This document shows positions 15,959 through 24,751 of a DNA stretch of 64,000 bases, piece by piece. Each line of letters opens with the position of its first letter. Positions within the stretch are counted from its first letter, which is position 1. The position numbers and the translations under genes are program-made. The notes beneath the pieces were generated by a model. It was not told where the DNA came from and made no database searches. It saw only the letters and a program-made list of their open reading frames with translations. Where the stretch lies: NCBI GenBank assembly GCA_963665075.1, contig OY762063.1, positions 2,170,001 to 2,234,000 on the forward strand, read 5' to 3'. This stretch comes from JAPULR01 sp963665075 (GTDB lineage: Bacteria > Chloroflexota > Dehalococcoidia > Lucifugimonadales > GCA-2712585).

Positions 15959-17014
15959 ATGGAAGTCGCCCTCATCGGCCTGCGCAGCAGCGGCAAGACC
16001 ACCCTCTTCAACCTCCTCACCGGCGGCGCTCAGACTCGCCCCGACTCCCAGGGAAGGGTGGTCAAAGGCATCGCGAAAGTCCCCGACCCCCGCCTCGACG
16101 CCCTCGCTCGCATCTTCAACCCCACGAAAATCACTCCCGCCGAAATCACCTTCTGGGACCTGCCGCCCCCGCCACCCTCCGACCAGGACTTCGGCTACTT
16201 CCAGGGCCAGTCCCTCAACGCCCTCCAGGGCGCCGACGCCTTCATCCACGTCGTCCGCGCCTTCCAGAACCCCACCGTCCCCGCCGCCGCCGGCTCTCCA
16301 ACTCCGCAGCGCGACGCCACCGCCATATCCGACGAACTCATCCTCGCCGACCTCGCCATCTTGGAACGTCGCACCCGCCGCGTCGCCGACAATATGAAGG
16401 GCGCCCGTGGTCGCGAACGCGACCTACTCATCAGGGAAAGCGCCCTCCTCAACCGCGTCCGCAACGAAATGGAAGGGGGCAACCCCCTCGCTTCCCAATC
16501 CCTCACTTCCGAGGAGTCCGGCATCCTCGCCAACTACAACCTCCTCGGCCACAAACCCATCATGCCCGTCTACAACATCGGCGAAGACGCCGTCTCGGAG
16601 ACCCACCCCGACGCCGACCCCATCACCATCTGCGCCGGCCTCGAATGGGAACTCTCCCAATTATCTCCCGAAGACGAGCGCGAATTCCGCGAATCTATGG
16701 GGGTCGAAGAGTCCGGCAAAGACCTACTTCTGGCCCAAACCCTGACTCTCCTAAACAGAGTAACCTTCTTCACCCACGTTTCCGACGAAGTCCGGGCCTG
16801 GACCGTCCCCGCCGGCTCCGACGCCGCCACCGCCGCCGGCGCGATCCACTCCGACATGGAACGCGGCTTCATCCGCGCCGAAGTCGTCCCCTTCGACGAC
16901 ATGATAGACTGCGCCACCATCCCCGAAGCCCGACGGCGCGGCCTCCTCCGCTCCGAAGGCCGCCGCTACCACGTCCACGACGGCGACGTCATAACCTTCC
17001 TCTTCAACCCCTAA
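15959..17014 (+). CDS. YchF/Obg-related P-loop GTPase/ATPase with TGS domain
   Basis: A 351-residue member of the YchF branch of Obg-type P-loop NTPases. The Walker A motif GLRSSGKTTLFNLLTG is at residues 7-22 and switch-type WDLPPPPP follows where Obg proteins have DxPG. The segment GADAFIHVVRAF matches the G3 surroundings, and the C-terminal 80 residues match a TGS domain (AWTVPAGSDAATAAGAIHSDMERGFIRAEVV, read in parts). The usual NKxD motif is not obvious (VYNIGED at its place), consistent with the relaxed nucleotide specificity of YchF. A promoter-like TGGCAA-17-TATCCT precedes the ATG by 9 bases. Confidence 0.82.
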   Translation: MEVALIGLRSSGKTTLFNLLTGGAQTRPDSQGRVVKGIAKVPDPRLDALARIFNPTKITPAEITFWDLPPPPPSDQDFGYFQGQSLNALQGADAFIHVVRAFQNPTVPAAAGSPTPQRDATAISDELILADLAILERRTRRVADNMKGARGRERDLLIRESALLNRVRNEMEGGNPLASQSLTSEESGILANYNLLGHKPIMPVYNIGEDAVSETHPDADPITICAGLEWELSQLSPEDEREFRESMGVEESGKDLLLAQTLTLLNRVTFFTHVSDEVRAWTVPAGSDAATAAGAIHSDMERGFIRAEVVPFDDMIDCATIPEARRRGLLRSEGRRYHVHDGDVITFLFNP

Positions 17015-17053
17015 CCCCCCCCCACCCGCACTCGGCAGGGTGGATTCAATCCA

Positions 17054-18922
17054 TCATCGCCTTCTTCTGGATTGGTTGTACCTTCGAGTGAATCTGCACT
17101 TAGGATATGTGGAGCAACCCCAGAACCTACTATACCTGCCCCTCCGGAGAATCATTCCATTGCCACAACTGGCACATACGGGGTTGGTTGATTCAGTTGA
17201 TGCTGCTTGCTCCGATATTGGTTGTTGCTGCTGTGGAAGTGGGGCGGCCTTTCCCATCTCAACAAGTTCCTCAGCCGATATAAGGTCTATCCGATTATGA
17301 TTCGCAAGGTCTATAGCGCTCTGTGTGAATCCTCCCGTGCAAGCCAAGATAGCGTGGTCGGCTCTGTTGTTCTCTCGAGCCCCGATCAGCGAGAGCACTA
17401 TCGGTGAACCGGCTCGCGCCTTTTGTCCTTTGCACTGAACGACGGTCGTCTTGCCGCCTTTCTTCAAAATCAGATCGACTCCTTGGTCACCTGACGTTGG
17501 TGTCGTCTGTACCTGATAACCGTGGCTCCGATATAGAGTGGCCAATTCGCGTTCAAATTGTACCCCTCTCATGGACAACCAGTAGTCAAGGCGTTTTCTG
17601 CGTTCGGCCTTCTCTCTAGCTTGCCAGATGCGTTCAGCTTCCAAACGTGCTTCTTCTCGAATCCACTCAGCTTCCTGTCGAGCGCGCACGGCTTCCAAAC
17701 GCGATTTTTCAGCTTCCTCAATGGCTTCCGAATATACCTTCATGTCTTCTTCGTACTGCTTGATTGAAATTCCTACACGGCTTTCCGACAAGCGAGTCTT
17801 TCTGCGACGCCAAATCATGTTGTATAGTGCACCGAACGAATGTGCAGCCAGAATCGCCGGAATGCATCCGCCGATAAAGCCATAGAATCCCCAAGCTACT
17901 GCCCCACCTAAATTTGAGGTAATAAAGAACCCAACAATCCCCACAATCGGGCCTGCTATCAAAAATGAGAGGCCACCAATCATTTCTTTAATCTTGTCTA
18001 AATTTCCAGGTTTGTCCTGTGCAAATTTTTGATAGTGGACGTATTCCTCTGGCGTTATCCCGTAGTCTCGTAGTTCGGGTTTTCTCGGTCCTGTGGATCG
18101 CCGGGGCGAAGGTTGTTCTCGTTCAGATTTTCTGGTTGCTCTCTCAGCCTCTCGACGCACGGCGGCTCGTTGGGCCTCGAAGCGCCCTCTTTCGGCCTTA
18201 CGTAGGCCCCTTGAACACGCTCCCTCGGCCTCTACCCACACTATTTTAGCCCCTCTACGCTCGGTGGCTCTTTGAGCTTCCAAGTCCCTTATTTTGGCAC
18301 TACGTTGGGCCTCCGAATGCACTCCCTCGGCCTCTACCCACACTATTTTAGCCTCTTTACGCGCGGCGGCTCTTTGAACTTCCAAGTTCCTTCTTTGGGC
18401 ATTACGTTGGGCCTTCAAAAGTGCAGCAGTACGCCATTGGTGGAAACCCCGTGGACTTCTTTGGGCATTACGTTGGGCCTCCAAACGCTCCCTCTCGGCC
18501 TCTGCACGCACTCTTTCAGCCTCCTTCCAAGCGGTGACGGCTGCTTCATACTGATTGATTCTGTCTCCAAGTGGGCCCTTCGGAATGCGCGGATCGCGGA
18601 ATTGCTCCACCACTAAAGCATAGATGGCACCAAGAAAAAACATGCCCATCGCTCCAAACATAATGGCTGCTCCCACATCTTGAGAGAGTATGAGTGAAAC
18701 TGCGAAAGTGACGATACCGCCTACAATCGAGGTCAACAAAAGGAAAAATACGGAAAACTGACCCCATGCACTGCCTGAAGATGTCATACCATATCGCTGA
18801 TATCGGCGGTATGCCTTGGGTTTTATCCCGTAGTCTCGCAGTTCCGGCTTCTTCACAGCAGGCTCTCTCATGGGTTTGAACGCTATGCCTAGACATTGGG
18901 CATCTTGCATCATACCAAACAT
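17054..18922 (-). CDS. Membrane-anchored Mrr-type restriction endonuclease with duplicated modules and topoisomerase zinc finger
   Basis: A 622-residue multidomain protein. A motif KPELRDYGI-x-P is followed by two hydrophobic helices, and this unit occurs twice (residues 25-105 and 281-370). Long charged coiled-coil segments (about 120-270 and 395-445) contain internal repeats such as AKIVWVEAEG at 191 and 225. Residues 450-560 are an Mrr_cat PD-(D/E)xK nuclease: FERELA, SGDQGVDLIL and VVQCKGQ supply Glu, Asp and the Q-x-K pair. A C-terminal topoisomerase-type zinc finger has C583, C586, C603 and C609. Mrr-like nucleases cut modified or foreign DNA; the membrane tethering suggests a defence role at the envelope, which is inference. 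AT content is higher than in the neighbours, hinting at transfer. The start is uncertain; ATG at 18871 is an alternative. Confidence 0.8.
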   Translation of the reverse strand: MFGMMQDAQCLGIAFKPMREPAVKKPELRDYGIKPKAYRRYQRYGMTSSGSAWGQFSVFFLLLTSIVGGIVTFAVSLILSQDVGAAIMFGAMGMFFLGAIYALVVEQFRDPRIPKGPLGDRINQYEAAVTAWKEAERVRAEAERERLEAQRNAQRSPRGFHQWRTAALLKAQRNAQRRNLEVQRAAARKEAKIVWVEAEGVHSEAQRSAKIRDLEAQRATERRGAKIVWVEAEGACSRGLRKAERGRFEAQRAAVRREAERATRKSEREQPSPRRSTGPRKPELRDYGITPEEYVHYQKFAQDKPGNLDKIKEMIGGLSFLIAGPIVGIVGFFITSNLGGAVAWGFYGFIGGCIPAILAAHSFGALYNMIWRRRKTRLSESRVGISIKQYEEDMKVYSEAIEEAEKSRLEAVRARQEAEWIREEARLEAERIWQAREKAERRKRLDYWLSMRGVQFERELATLYRSHGYQVQTTPTSGDQGVDLILKKGGKTTVVQCKGQKARAGSPIVLSLIGARENNRADHAILACTGGFTQSAIDLANHNRIDLISAEELVEMGKAAPLPQQQQPISEQAASTESTNPVCASCGNGMILRRGRYSRFWGCSTYPKCRFTRRYNQSRRRR

Positions 18923-18970
18923 CCAGAATCAGCGTAACCTTGCTAAAATACTCTGCCCCCCTCCCCCAAA

Positions 18971-19023
18971 TTGCCCCCCAACCCCCCATCCTGCTATCCT
19001 TCCTACACTCCATCCCCAGGAAG
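18971..19023 (+). promoter_or_regulatory. Putative promoter and ribosome-binding site of selB
   Basis: TTGCCC (18971-18976), 18 bp, TGC directly before TATCCT (18995-19000). AGGAAG (19018-19023) lies 5 bases before the ATG of selB at 19029, which fixes the start there rather than at the upstream in-frame ATG 18870. Confidence 0.55.
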
Positions 19024-19028
19024 CAACC

Positions 19029-20891
19029 ATGTACGTCGTCGGCACCGCGGGCCACGTGGACCACGGCAAGTCCACCCTCATCCAGGCCCTCACGGGCATC
19101 AACCCCGATAGGCTCCCCCAGGAGCAGGAACGGGGCATGACCATCGACCTCGGCTTCGCCTGGCTCACCCTCCCTTCCGGCCAGGAAGTCTCCATCATCG
19201 ACGTCCCCGGCCACGAACGCTTCGTCCGCAACATGCTCGCAGGCGTCGGCGGCATCGACATGGCCCTCCTCGTTGTCGCCGCCGACGAAGGCGTCATGCC
19301 CCAGACCCGCGAGCACCTCGCCATCCTCGACCTCCTCAACGTCCGCAGGGGTCTCGTCGCCCTCACCAAGGCCGACCTCGTTGACGACGACCTTCTCGAA
19401 CTCGCCGAAATGGAGACCGTCGAAGCCCTCGAAGGGACAGTCCTGGAAGACGCCGAAATCATCACCCTATCCGCCACCACCGGCCACGGCCTCGACCAAC
19501 TCCTCCAGAAAATAGACGCCATCCTCGCCGAAACCGAACCCCGCCCCGATCTGGGGCGCCCCCGTCTGGCCGTCGACCGCTCCTTCACTGTATCCGGCTT
19601 CGGCACCGTCGTCACCGGCACCCTCATCGACGGAATCCTCCGCGTCGGCCAGGACGTGGAACTCGTACCATCCCAGCTACGCGGACGCATCCGCGGCCTC
19701 CAGAGCCACCGCCAAAAGTTGACGGAAGCCGACCCCGGCCGCCGCCTCGCCGTCAACATCTCCGGCGTATCCTACGACCAGGCCCAGCGCGGCGAGACCG
19801 TCACCACGCCCGGCTGGCTCCAACCAACCACCATGCTCGACGCCAAAGTGAAGCTGCTGGCCGACGCTCCGCGCCCCATGAAGCACAACGCCCGCGTCTC
19901 TTTCCATTCCCACGTCAGCGAGACCGGCGCCCGAATCCGCCTCCTCGACGCCCGCCGACTTCAGCCCGGCAAGGAAGCCTGGGCGCAAATCCATCTGACC
20001 AACCCGCTGCCCCTCGTCAAGGGCGACTTCTTCGTCGTCCGCGACACCGAGACCACCATCGGCGGCGGCAAGGTCGTTGACCCCTTCCCCCGCCGTCACC
20101 GCCCCTTCACCGCCTCCGTCCTCAACAGCCTGAAAGCAATGGACGAAGGCACCCTGGAGGAGCTGATTCTCGGCGCCGTGGAGCAGTGGGGGCCCTGCGA
20201 CCTCACCGCCCTCGCCCAGCGCAGCAACCTCACCCTCGACGACGTTCGCCCCGTCATTCAAGACTTGGCCGAGAATGGCAGCGTCACCCTGCTGGGGGGA
20301 ACTCGCCCCGGCCCCAACTCCGAAGTCTACTCCCGCCGCGGCTGGCAACGACTCAAGCGTCAATCCGCCGCAACTCTCAAGGATTACCACAACCGTCATC
20401 CCCTGCGGCGCGGCATCCCCAAGGAGGAATTCAGGAACCGGCTCGGCGTTTCCGCCGCCGCCTTCCCGCAGCTTCTATCCCGGTTCGTAGATGACAAGTC
20501 GGTGGACGAGGACGGCGCCGTAGTCCGCACCCCCGGCTATCAGGCTACCATGACCCCCATCCAGGAACGGGACGCTGACGCCTACATCTCCCAGCTTGAG
20601 GCGAATCCCTTCTCCCCACCCACCGACGGCGACATCAACCCCGAAATCCTCGCCCTCCTGATCGACCGCAAGCAGGTGGTGAAGGTCGACGGCTCCGTCG
20701 TGTTCAGCGCTGACGCCTACCGCCAAATGGTCGAAGCCGTCACCAGCCACATCCAAGACAACGGAAGCATCACCGTTGCCGAGGCCCGCACCCTACTCGA
20801 CTCCAGCCGCAAATACGTCCTCCCCCTCCTCGAATACCTCGACCAGCAGCGCGTCACCCGCCGCACCGGCGACACCCGCACCCTCCGCTAA
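19029..20891 (+). CDS. selB: Selenocysteine-specific elongation factor
   Basis: SelB delivers selenocysteyl-tRNA to UGA codons marked by a SECIS hairpin. The 620-residue protein has the GTPase motifs GHVDHGKST (8-16), DVPGHERF (58-65) and TKAD (113-116), then EF-Tu-like beta domains (SFTVSGFGTVVTGTL, IGGGKVVDPFP). The C-terminal half contains the SelB-only winged helices that bind SECIS RNA. The last one is clear (SITVAEARTLLDSSRKYVLP and LLEYLDQQRVTRRTGD). This separates it from EF-Tu and IF2 and makes the call firm. selA, selD and the tRNA gene are not in the window. Its presence supports reading the TGA at 9101 as selenocysteine. Confidence 0.96.
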   Translation: MYVVGTAGHVDHGKSTLIQALTGINPDRLPQEQERGMTIDLGFAWLTLPSGQEVSIIDVPGHERFVRNMLAGVGGIDMALLVVAADEGVMPQTREHLAILDLLNVRRGLVALTKADLVDDDLLELAEMETVEALEGTVLEDAEIITLSATTGHGLDQLLQKIDAILAETEPRPDLGRPRLAVDRSFTVSGFGTVVTGTLIDGILRVGQDVELVPSQLRGRIRGLQSHRQKLTEADPGRRLAVNISGVSYDQAQRGETVTTPGWLQPTTMLDAKVKLLADAPRPMKHNARVSFHSHVSETGARIRLLDARRLQPGKEAWAQIHLTNPLPLVKGDFFVVRDTETTIGGGKVVDPFPRRHRPFTASVLNSLKAMDEGTLEELILGAVEQWGPCDLTALAQRSNLTLDDVRPVIQDLAENGSVTLLGGTRPGPNSEVYSRRGWQRLKRQSAATLKDYHNRHPLRRGIPKEEFRNRLGVSAAAFPQLLSRFVDDKSVDEDGAVVRTPGYQATMTPIQERDADAYISQLEANPFSPPTDGDINPEILALLIDRKQVVKVDGSVVFSADAYRQMVEAVTSHIQDNGSITVAEARTLLDSSRKYVLPLLEYLDQQRVTRRTGDTRTLR

Positions 20892-20894
20892 ACC

Positions 20895-23534
20895 CTACAG
20901 CCTGACCACCTTCGCGTTCCCCACGTGGGCATACCGCCCCGGATAGCAAGTAAGAATCACAATCTGGCACTGCTTACCCGCTGACGCAATCGCCGCGCCC
21001 ATGCTCTGCAACCGCTGCGGGTCGCTCCACCCCAACGCGTCGTCAATCATAACCGGCGCGCCCCCATCCTCCGGGCTGACAATCGCCGCGCAAGCCAGCC
21101 GGCTCAACACCCCCAGCTGCTCCCGCGCCCCCGTGCTCAACTGATCCACGCCCAGCGGAACCCCCTCCAAAGTGCGCTTCACTACGCGCAATTCCTTGTC
21201 GTCAACCTCCACCTTGAAAGTGGGACCAAACACAATCCGGCCAAACTGCTCTATCCGCTCCTTGAAGGGCTTAACGTACTTCTGACGCGCCTTTCTCTGA
21301 TGCTTTTCGAAAGTGTCATGCAGCAGCTTAGCGGCATTTGCTCGCGCTTCCGCGCCCTCGTGTCCCCGCTTCACACTCTCCAGTTCGCTCAACGCCTCAT
21401 CGTAGGCCCCCTGCAATCCCATCTCTCCCCTCAACTCCAGACTGCCCCGAAGCTCATTCCGGCGGTCTCTATTCGATTGGAGGTCATTCACCGCCCTCCT
21501 CTTTGCTTGGCGGGCGTTCTCCAGCCGGACCGCGAGGGAATCCGGATCCGCTGCCTTCAGTTCCCCTTCCACCTCGTTATACGCCTCAACTGAGGCATCG
21601 AACTTCTGCTGCGCCAACGCAAGCCTTCCTGACAACTCTTCGTCCGATTCTCCCTTTCGGGCCGCTTCAAGACGATTCCTCGCATCCTCTCTGTTGCTCA
21701 AAGCCATCTTCTTCTTCGCCTCTAGTTCGGCCTCATTTACCTTGATGCTGTTTAACTCCTCTTTCGCCTTATCCGCTGCTGCCTCTCTCGAACTCATTTC
21801 GCTGCGACGGTCCCCCACAACCACTTCCAATTGCGAAACAAGCCTGTCCGCTTCAACGTACTTCGCAGGCATGGGCGGCTCGGCAGGCCGCTCCACGGGA
21901 TAGGCCGCGACCCTCTCCGTCAACTGCTCGATGTTCGCCAGCATTATGTCGGGCGTCCAATCTCGCAGATTCTCCTTTATCGCCTTTCGCGCTTCTGCTT
22001 GATTACGCAAGGCGTCCCGACGCGACTGCGCCGCTCTCCTGGCCTCGTCCAGGCCCGCAACCCCATATTCGTCGCACAACCGCAGATACGCCTCACTCGT
22101 GCGACGCTGTCTCTCCGCCGACCTCTTTGCCCCCTCGCCCGCGCTCACCTGCATCCTGACTACTCCGGGAATCACCAACTCCACCTCGTCCTCCACCCGC
22201 ATGCTGTCGACTTCATTTGTAGCCAACCGCACCTGTCTCCCTCCAACCTGAATCGCAATATCCGTCAACGCCCTGGTTTCTACGGAAGCGGCGGCTCTTT
22301 CCGTTCCCGCCTTAGCCCTCTCGTCTTCGATATATGCTTCCTCTATGTTCTCCACCACGCCATCGTCGACCTTGGAAAATTTAAGATATTCCTCTGCCTC
22401 CTTCAGGGTTTGCTCCGCCTTCACGTATCGGTCGTACCGCTCTGTGATTTGCTCCACCTCAATCTGCTGACGCAGGAAGTCCCTGTCCGCCACAGCCCTT
22501 GACCTTCTATCCTCGGCGTCCTGTAAGGCGTTGACAGCCCTTTTCAGCGCTTCGTCAGCTTTCTCGCTCCGTCGGCTGACTGCCACGTAAGTCGGGGCAA
22601 CCTTCTCCGCCTCCGTTTCCAGCGCCGCCAAATCTCCCGTCCGTGTCTCAACGTCCTTCAGCAACTCCTGCCGGCGTTCCCATTGTCCGCCGGCCTGGTC
22701 GCGACGTGACTCCGCGGCTCCTCGATCGGAATTCAGTCGCTCCACGTTATTCCGAATTCTCCCAATCTCATCCCAGCGGGCCGATAACTTCTGCTCATCC
22801 TCTTCCTGCACCTTATGATTGGCCCTGATTCGCTCTGCATCGTCTATCAGCCTAGCCATCTCCCCCGCGTCATTTTCCACGGACGCCATCTGCCCTTTAA
22901 TGTCGTCCACCTGCTGTTTTGCCTCCTCCACCCGACTCTCAGACGCCCTGCGTTTTGCTGTCACACGACCCGTACGCGTCCAATACTCGTCGTACTCTCT
23001 CCTTATCTGTTCCATAATGATGTCTTCATCCGCAGAAGATAATTCCCCTCCTGCATCTCTATCGAAGATCCTGCTCAACAACGATATTGAGTTTTTGAAC
23101 GATGGCATTTCTAACTCAATCCCTTGGTCAATCTGCAACGTTGCCAGCATATCCCTGTCTTTGGGTTCATCTAGAATCTCCAACAGACGGTCATGGGCTT
23201 CGCGCCCGTCAAGATTCTCAATCTGTGGCGCGGTCACACTCAACTTCGTCCTCGGTCTCCGAAGCCACCTCTTCCGATACACAAGCGAATACCGCCCTGT
23301 CGACAACGTAATCTCAACTTCGGGCCCTTTGTCGCTGCCCACCTGCTTTACTTTATCGAGATCGCTGTGTTTGGACGAGTCGGGATATTTTATGGCGAAT
23401 CCCAGCGCCTTAGACATAGACGATTTGCCAACTTCGTTAGGCCCCTCGACAACCGTTACTCCACCCTGAAAAAATTCCACATCCTTCTTTGCGATTCCCG
23501 CGAAATTCCATAGCCGCATCCGATGTAGTCTCAT
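20895..23534 (-). CDS. SMC/Rad50-like ATPase (YhaN/SbcC type)
   Basis: An 879-residue ATPase with N-terminal Walker A GPNEVGKSS (residues 31-39), two long coiled-coil arms and a C-terminal ABC signature LSTGAREQLGVL followed by Walker B APVMIDDALGWSD. This is the architecture of Rad50/SbcC/YhaN proteins that open DNA ends with an Mre11-type nuclease. No CxxC zinc hook is present at the apex; instead a short beta-rich stretch (IAIQVGGRQVRLATNEVD and VELVIPGVVRMQV) interrupts the coil. The ATG overlaps the stop of the nuclease gene by 4 bp, so the two are translationally coupled. It likely acts in DNA repair or foreign DNA processing. Confidence 0.87.
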   Translation of the reverse strand: MRLHRMRLWNFAGIAKKDVEFFQGGVTVVEGPNEVGKSSMSKALGFAIKYPDSSKHSDLDKVKQVGSDKGPEVEITLSTGRYSLVYRKRWLRRPRTKLSVTAPQIENLDGREAHDRLLEILDEPKDRDMLATLQIDQGIELEMPSFKNSISLLSRIFDRDAGGELSSADEDIIMEQIRREYDEYWTRTGRVTAKRRASESRVEEAKQQVDDIKGQMASVENDAGEMARLIDDAERIRANHKVQEEDEQKLSARWDEIGRIRNNVERLNSDRGAAESRRDQAGGQWERRQELLKDVETRTGDLAALETEAEKVAPTYVAVSRRSEKADEALKRAVNALQDAEDRRSRAVADRDFLRQQIEVEQITERYDRYVKAEQTLKEAEEYLKFSKVDDGVVENIEEAYIEDERAKAGTERAAASVETRALTDIAIQVGGRQVRLATNEVDSMRVEDEVELVIPGVVRMQVSAGEGAKRSAERQRRTSEAYLRLCDEYGVAGLDEARRAAQSRRDALRNQAEARKAIKENLRDWTPDIMLANIEQLTERVAAYPVERPAEPPMPAKYVEADRLVSQLEVVVGDRRSEMSSREAAADKAKEELNSIKVNEAELEAKKKMALSNREDARNRLEAARKGESDEELSGRLALAQQKFDASVEAYNEVEGELKAADPDSLAVRLENARQAKRRAVNDLQSNRDRRNELRGSLELRGEMGLQGAYDEALSELESVKRGHEGAEARANAAKLLHDTFEKHQRKARQKYVKPFKERIEQFGRIVFGPTFKVEVDDKELRVVKRTLEGVPLGVDQLSTGAREQLGVLSRLACAAIVSPEDGGAPVMIDDALGWSDPQRLQSMGAAIASAGKQCQIVILTCYPGRYAHVGNAKVVRL

Positions 23535-24667
23535 TTCCGTCTCCCAACTAGCCGGTAGAGCAAAGCCAAGGCGTCCCGCGCGACTAACGATTCTTCCCCC
23601 GCCTCTGCCTTCGCGCTCAACTCCTCCAACGCCTCTCGCGCGAACCCGAACCCCGACAGCCGAAGCCTATCAACGTCCAACTCGTCGGGGATCACTACCA
23701 ACTCACTGCGACTCTCCCAATCGTCCAACGCAGCGAACAAGTCCCTGTTGTGCTCCAGAACCTCCTCAAGCCGCGCCTTCTGCGCCAGCGACACCGCGCC
23801 CACCAACCCCAACTTCACAATCGCCCGCTCTTTATTCGGCTGCGACGAAAGCCACTCCTCCAGCGCGTCCAAGTCCCCATCACCGCTTAATTGACAGTCA
23901 TGCCTCACAAACCGCCAAGTCCCCACCTGTCGAGCGTCCACGTCCTTGCTGCCGGCGTCCACGTCGACCACCAGCACGTATCCCGGATCAGTCTCCACGT
24001 AGTCCGTCGGCTCCGGCGCGCCCGCATACCAAACCCGGCCCGTGGACCCCACGTCCGTCTTGGAATGCCTATCCCCAAGGGCCACGAACTGAATCAGGCC
24101 GGCCGCAATCTTCTCCTCCAATCCCTGAAGGCCAATCAGCCGAGGATCGTCCCGGTTCGGCGACTTCCAATCAACGGCTCCGTGACCAACGACGATTCGC
24201 ACGGCGTGGGTAGGCTCAAGCTCCTGGCAAGCATCCCCCACCAAGTCCGTCGTCGGGTGCTTGTTCCGCCACGGCGCGGCGATAAGCTCCACTCCGGGAA
24301 TATCCTTCACCGCCTCGGACCCGTCGAGGACCTTCACGTTCTCCGGCCTGTGCTTTACGAAGGTTTCCGACCGATACACCGACGAAGCGTCCAGCGTGTC
24401 GTGATTCCCCGGCAGCAGGTAGAACGTCACCGACGGAAACGCGGCCATCTTCTCGAAGGCCCGCGTAATCACCCGGCGCTCAACCTGGTTCGACTCGAAA
24501 ACGTCCCCGCACACGACCACGAACTCGCACCCCTCGTTGACGGCGATGTTTCCCATCTGCTCGATGGCGTCCAACCGCACGGCACTGAACCGCGCCTGCG
24601 CCTCGCCCTTCAGGAAATGCCGCGTCATCCCCAGTTGCCAATCCGCCGTATGCAAGAACTTAACCAT
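23531..24667 (-). CDS. SbcD/Mre11-like metallophosphoesterase nuclease
   Basis: A 378-residue calcineurin-like nuclease subunit, partner of the downstream SMC-like ATPase. Motifs in order are HTADWQLG (residues 6-13, Gln where many SbcD proteins have His), VCGDVFES, LPGNHDTLD, VVGHGAVDW and ALGDRHSK. The frame is open far upstream on the opposite strand of the dehydrogenase gene, but homology begins exactly at the ATG at 24667. A perfect TATAAT lies 6 bases before this ATG, leaving no room for a ribosome-binding site, so a leaderless mRNA is likely. Confidence 0.87.
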   Translation of the reverse strand: MVKFLHTADWQLGMTRHFLKGEAQARFSAVRLDAIEQMGNIAVNEGCEFVVVCGDVFESNQVERRVITRAFEKMAAFPSVTFYLLPGNHDTLDASSVYRSETFVKHRPENVKVLDGSEAVKDIPGVELIAAPWRNKHPTTDLVGDACQELEPTHAVRIVVGHGAVDWKSPNRDDPRLIGLQGLEEKIAAGLIQFVALGDRHSKTDVGSTGRVWYAGAPEPTDYVETDPGYVLVVDVDAGSKDVDARQVGTWRFVRHDCQLSGDGDLDALEEWLSSQPNKERAIVKLGLVGAVSLAQKARLEEVLEHNRDLFAALDDWESRSELVVIPDELDVDRLRLSGFGFAREALEELSAKAEAGEESLVARDALALLYRLVGRRK

Positions 24668-24673
24668 GTTATG

Positions 24674-24679
24674 ATTATA
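24674..24679 (-). promoter_or_regulatory. TATAAT -10 box of the SbcD-like gene (leaderless)
   Basis: TATAAT on the minus strand is separated from the ATG at 24667 by only CATAAC. A -35 box is weak (GTGGCA-like about 17 bp upstream). Confidence 0.5.
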
Positions 24680-24751
24680 CCCAGATTTATTCTCACTGCC
24701 ACCCCCGCCAACCTGACTAAATTCCGGTAGGATAGAAATAGGAGCGACCCC

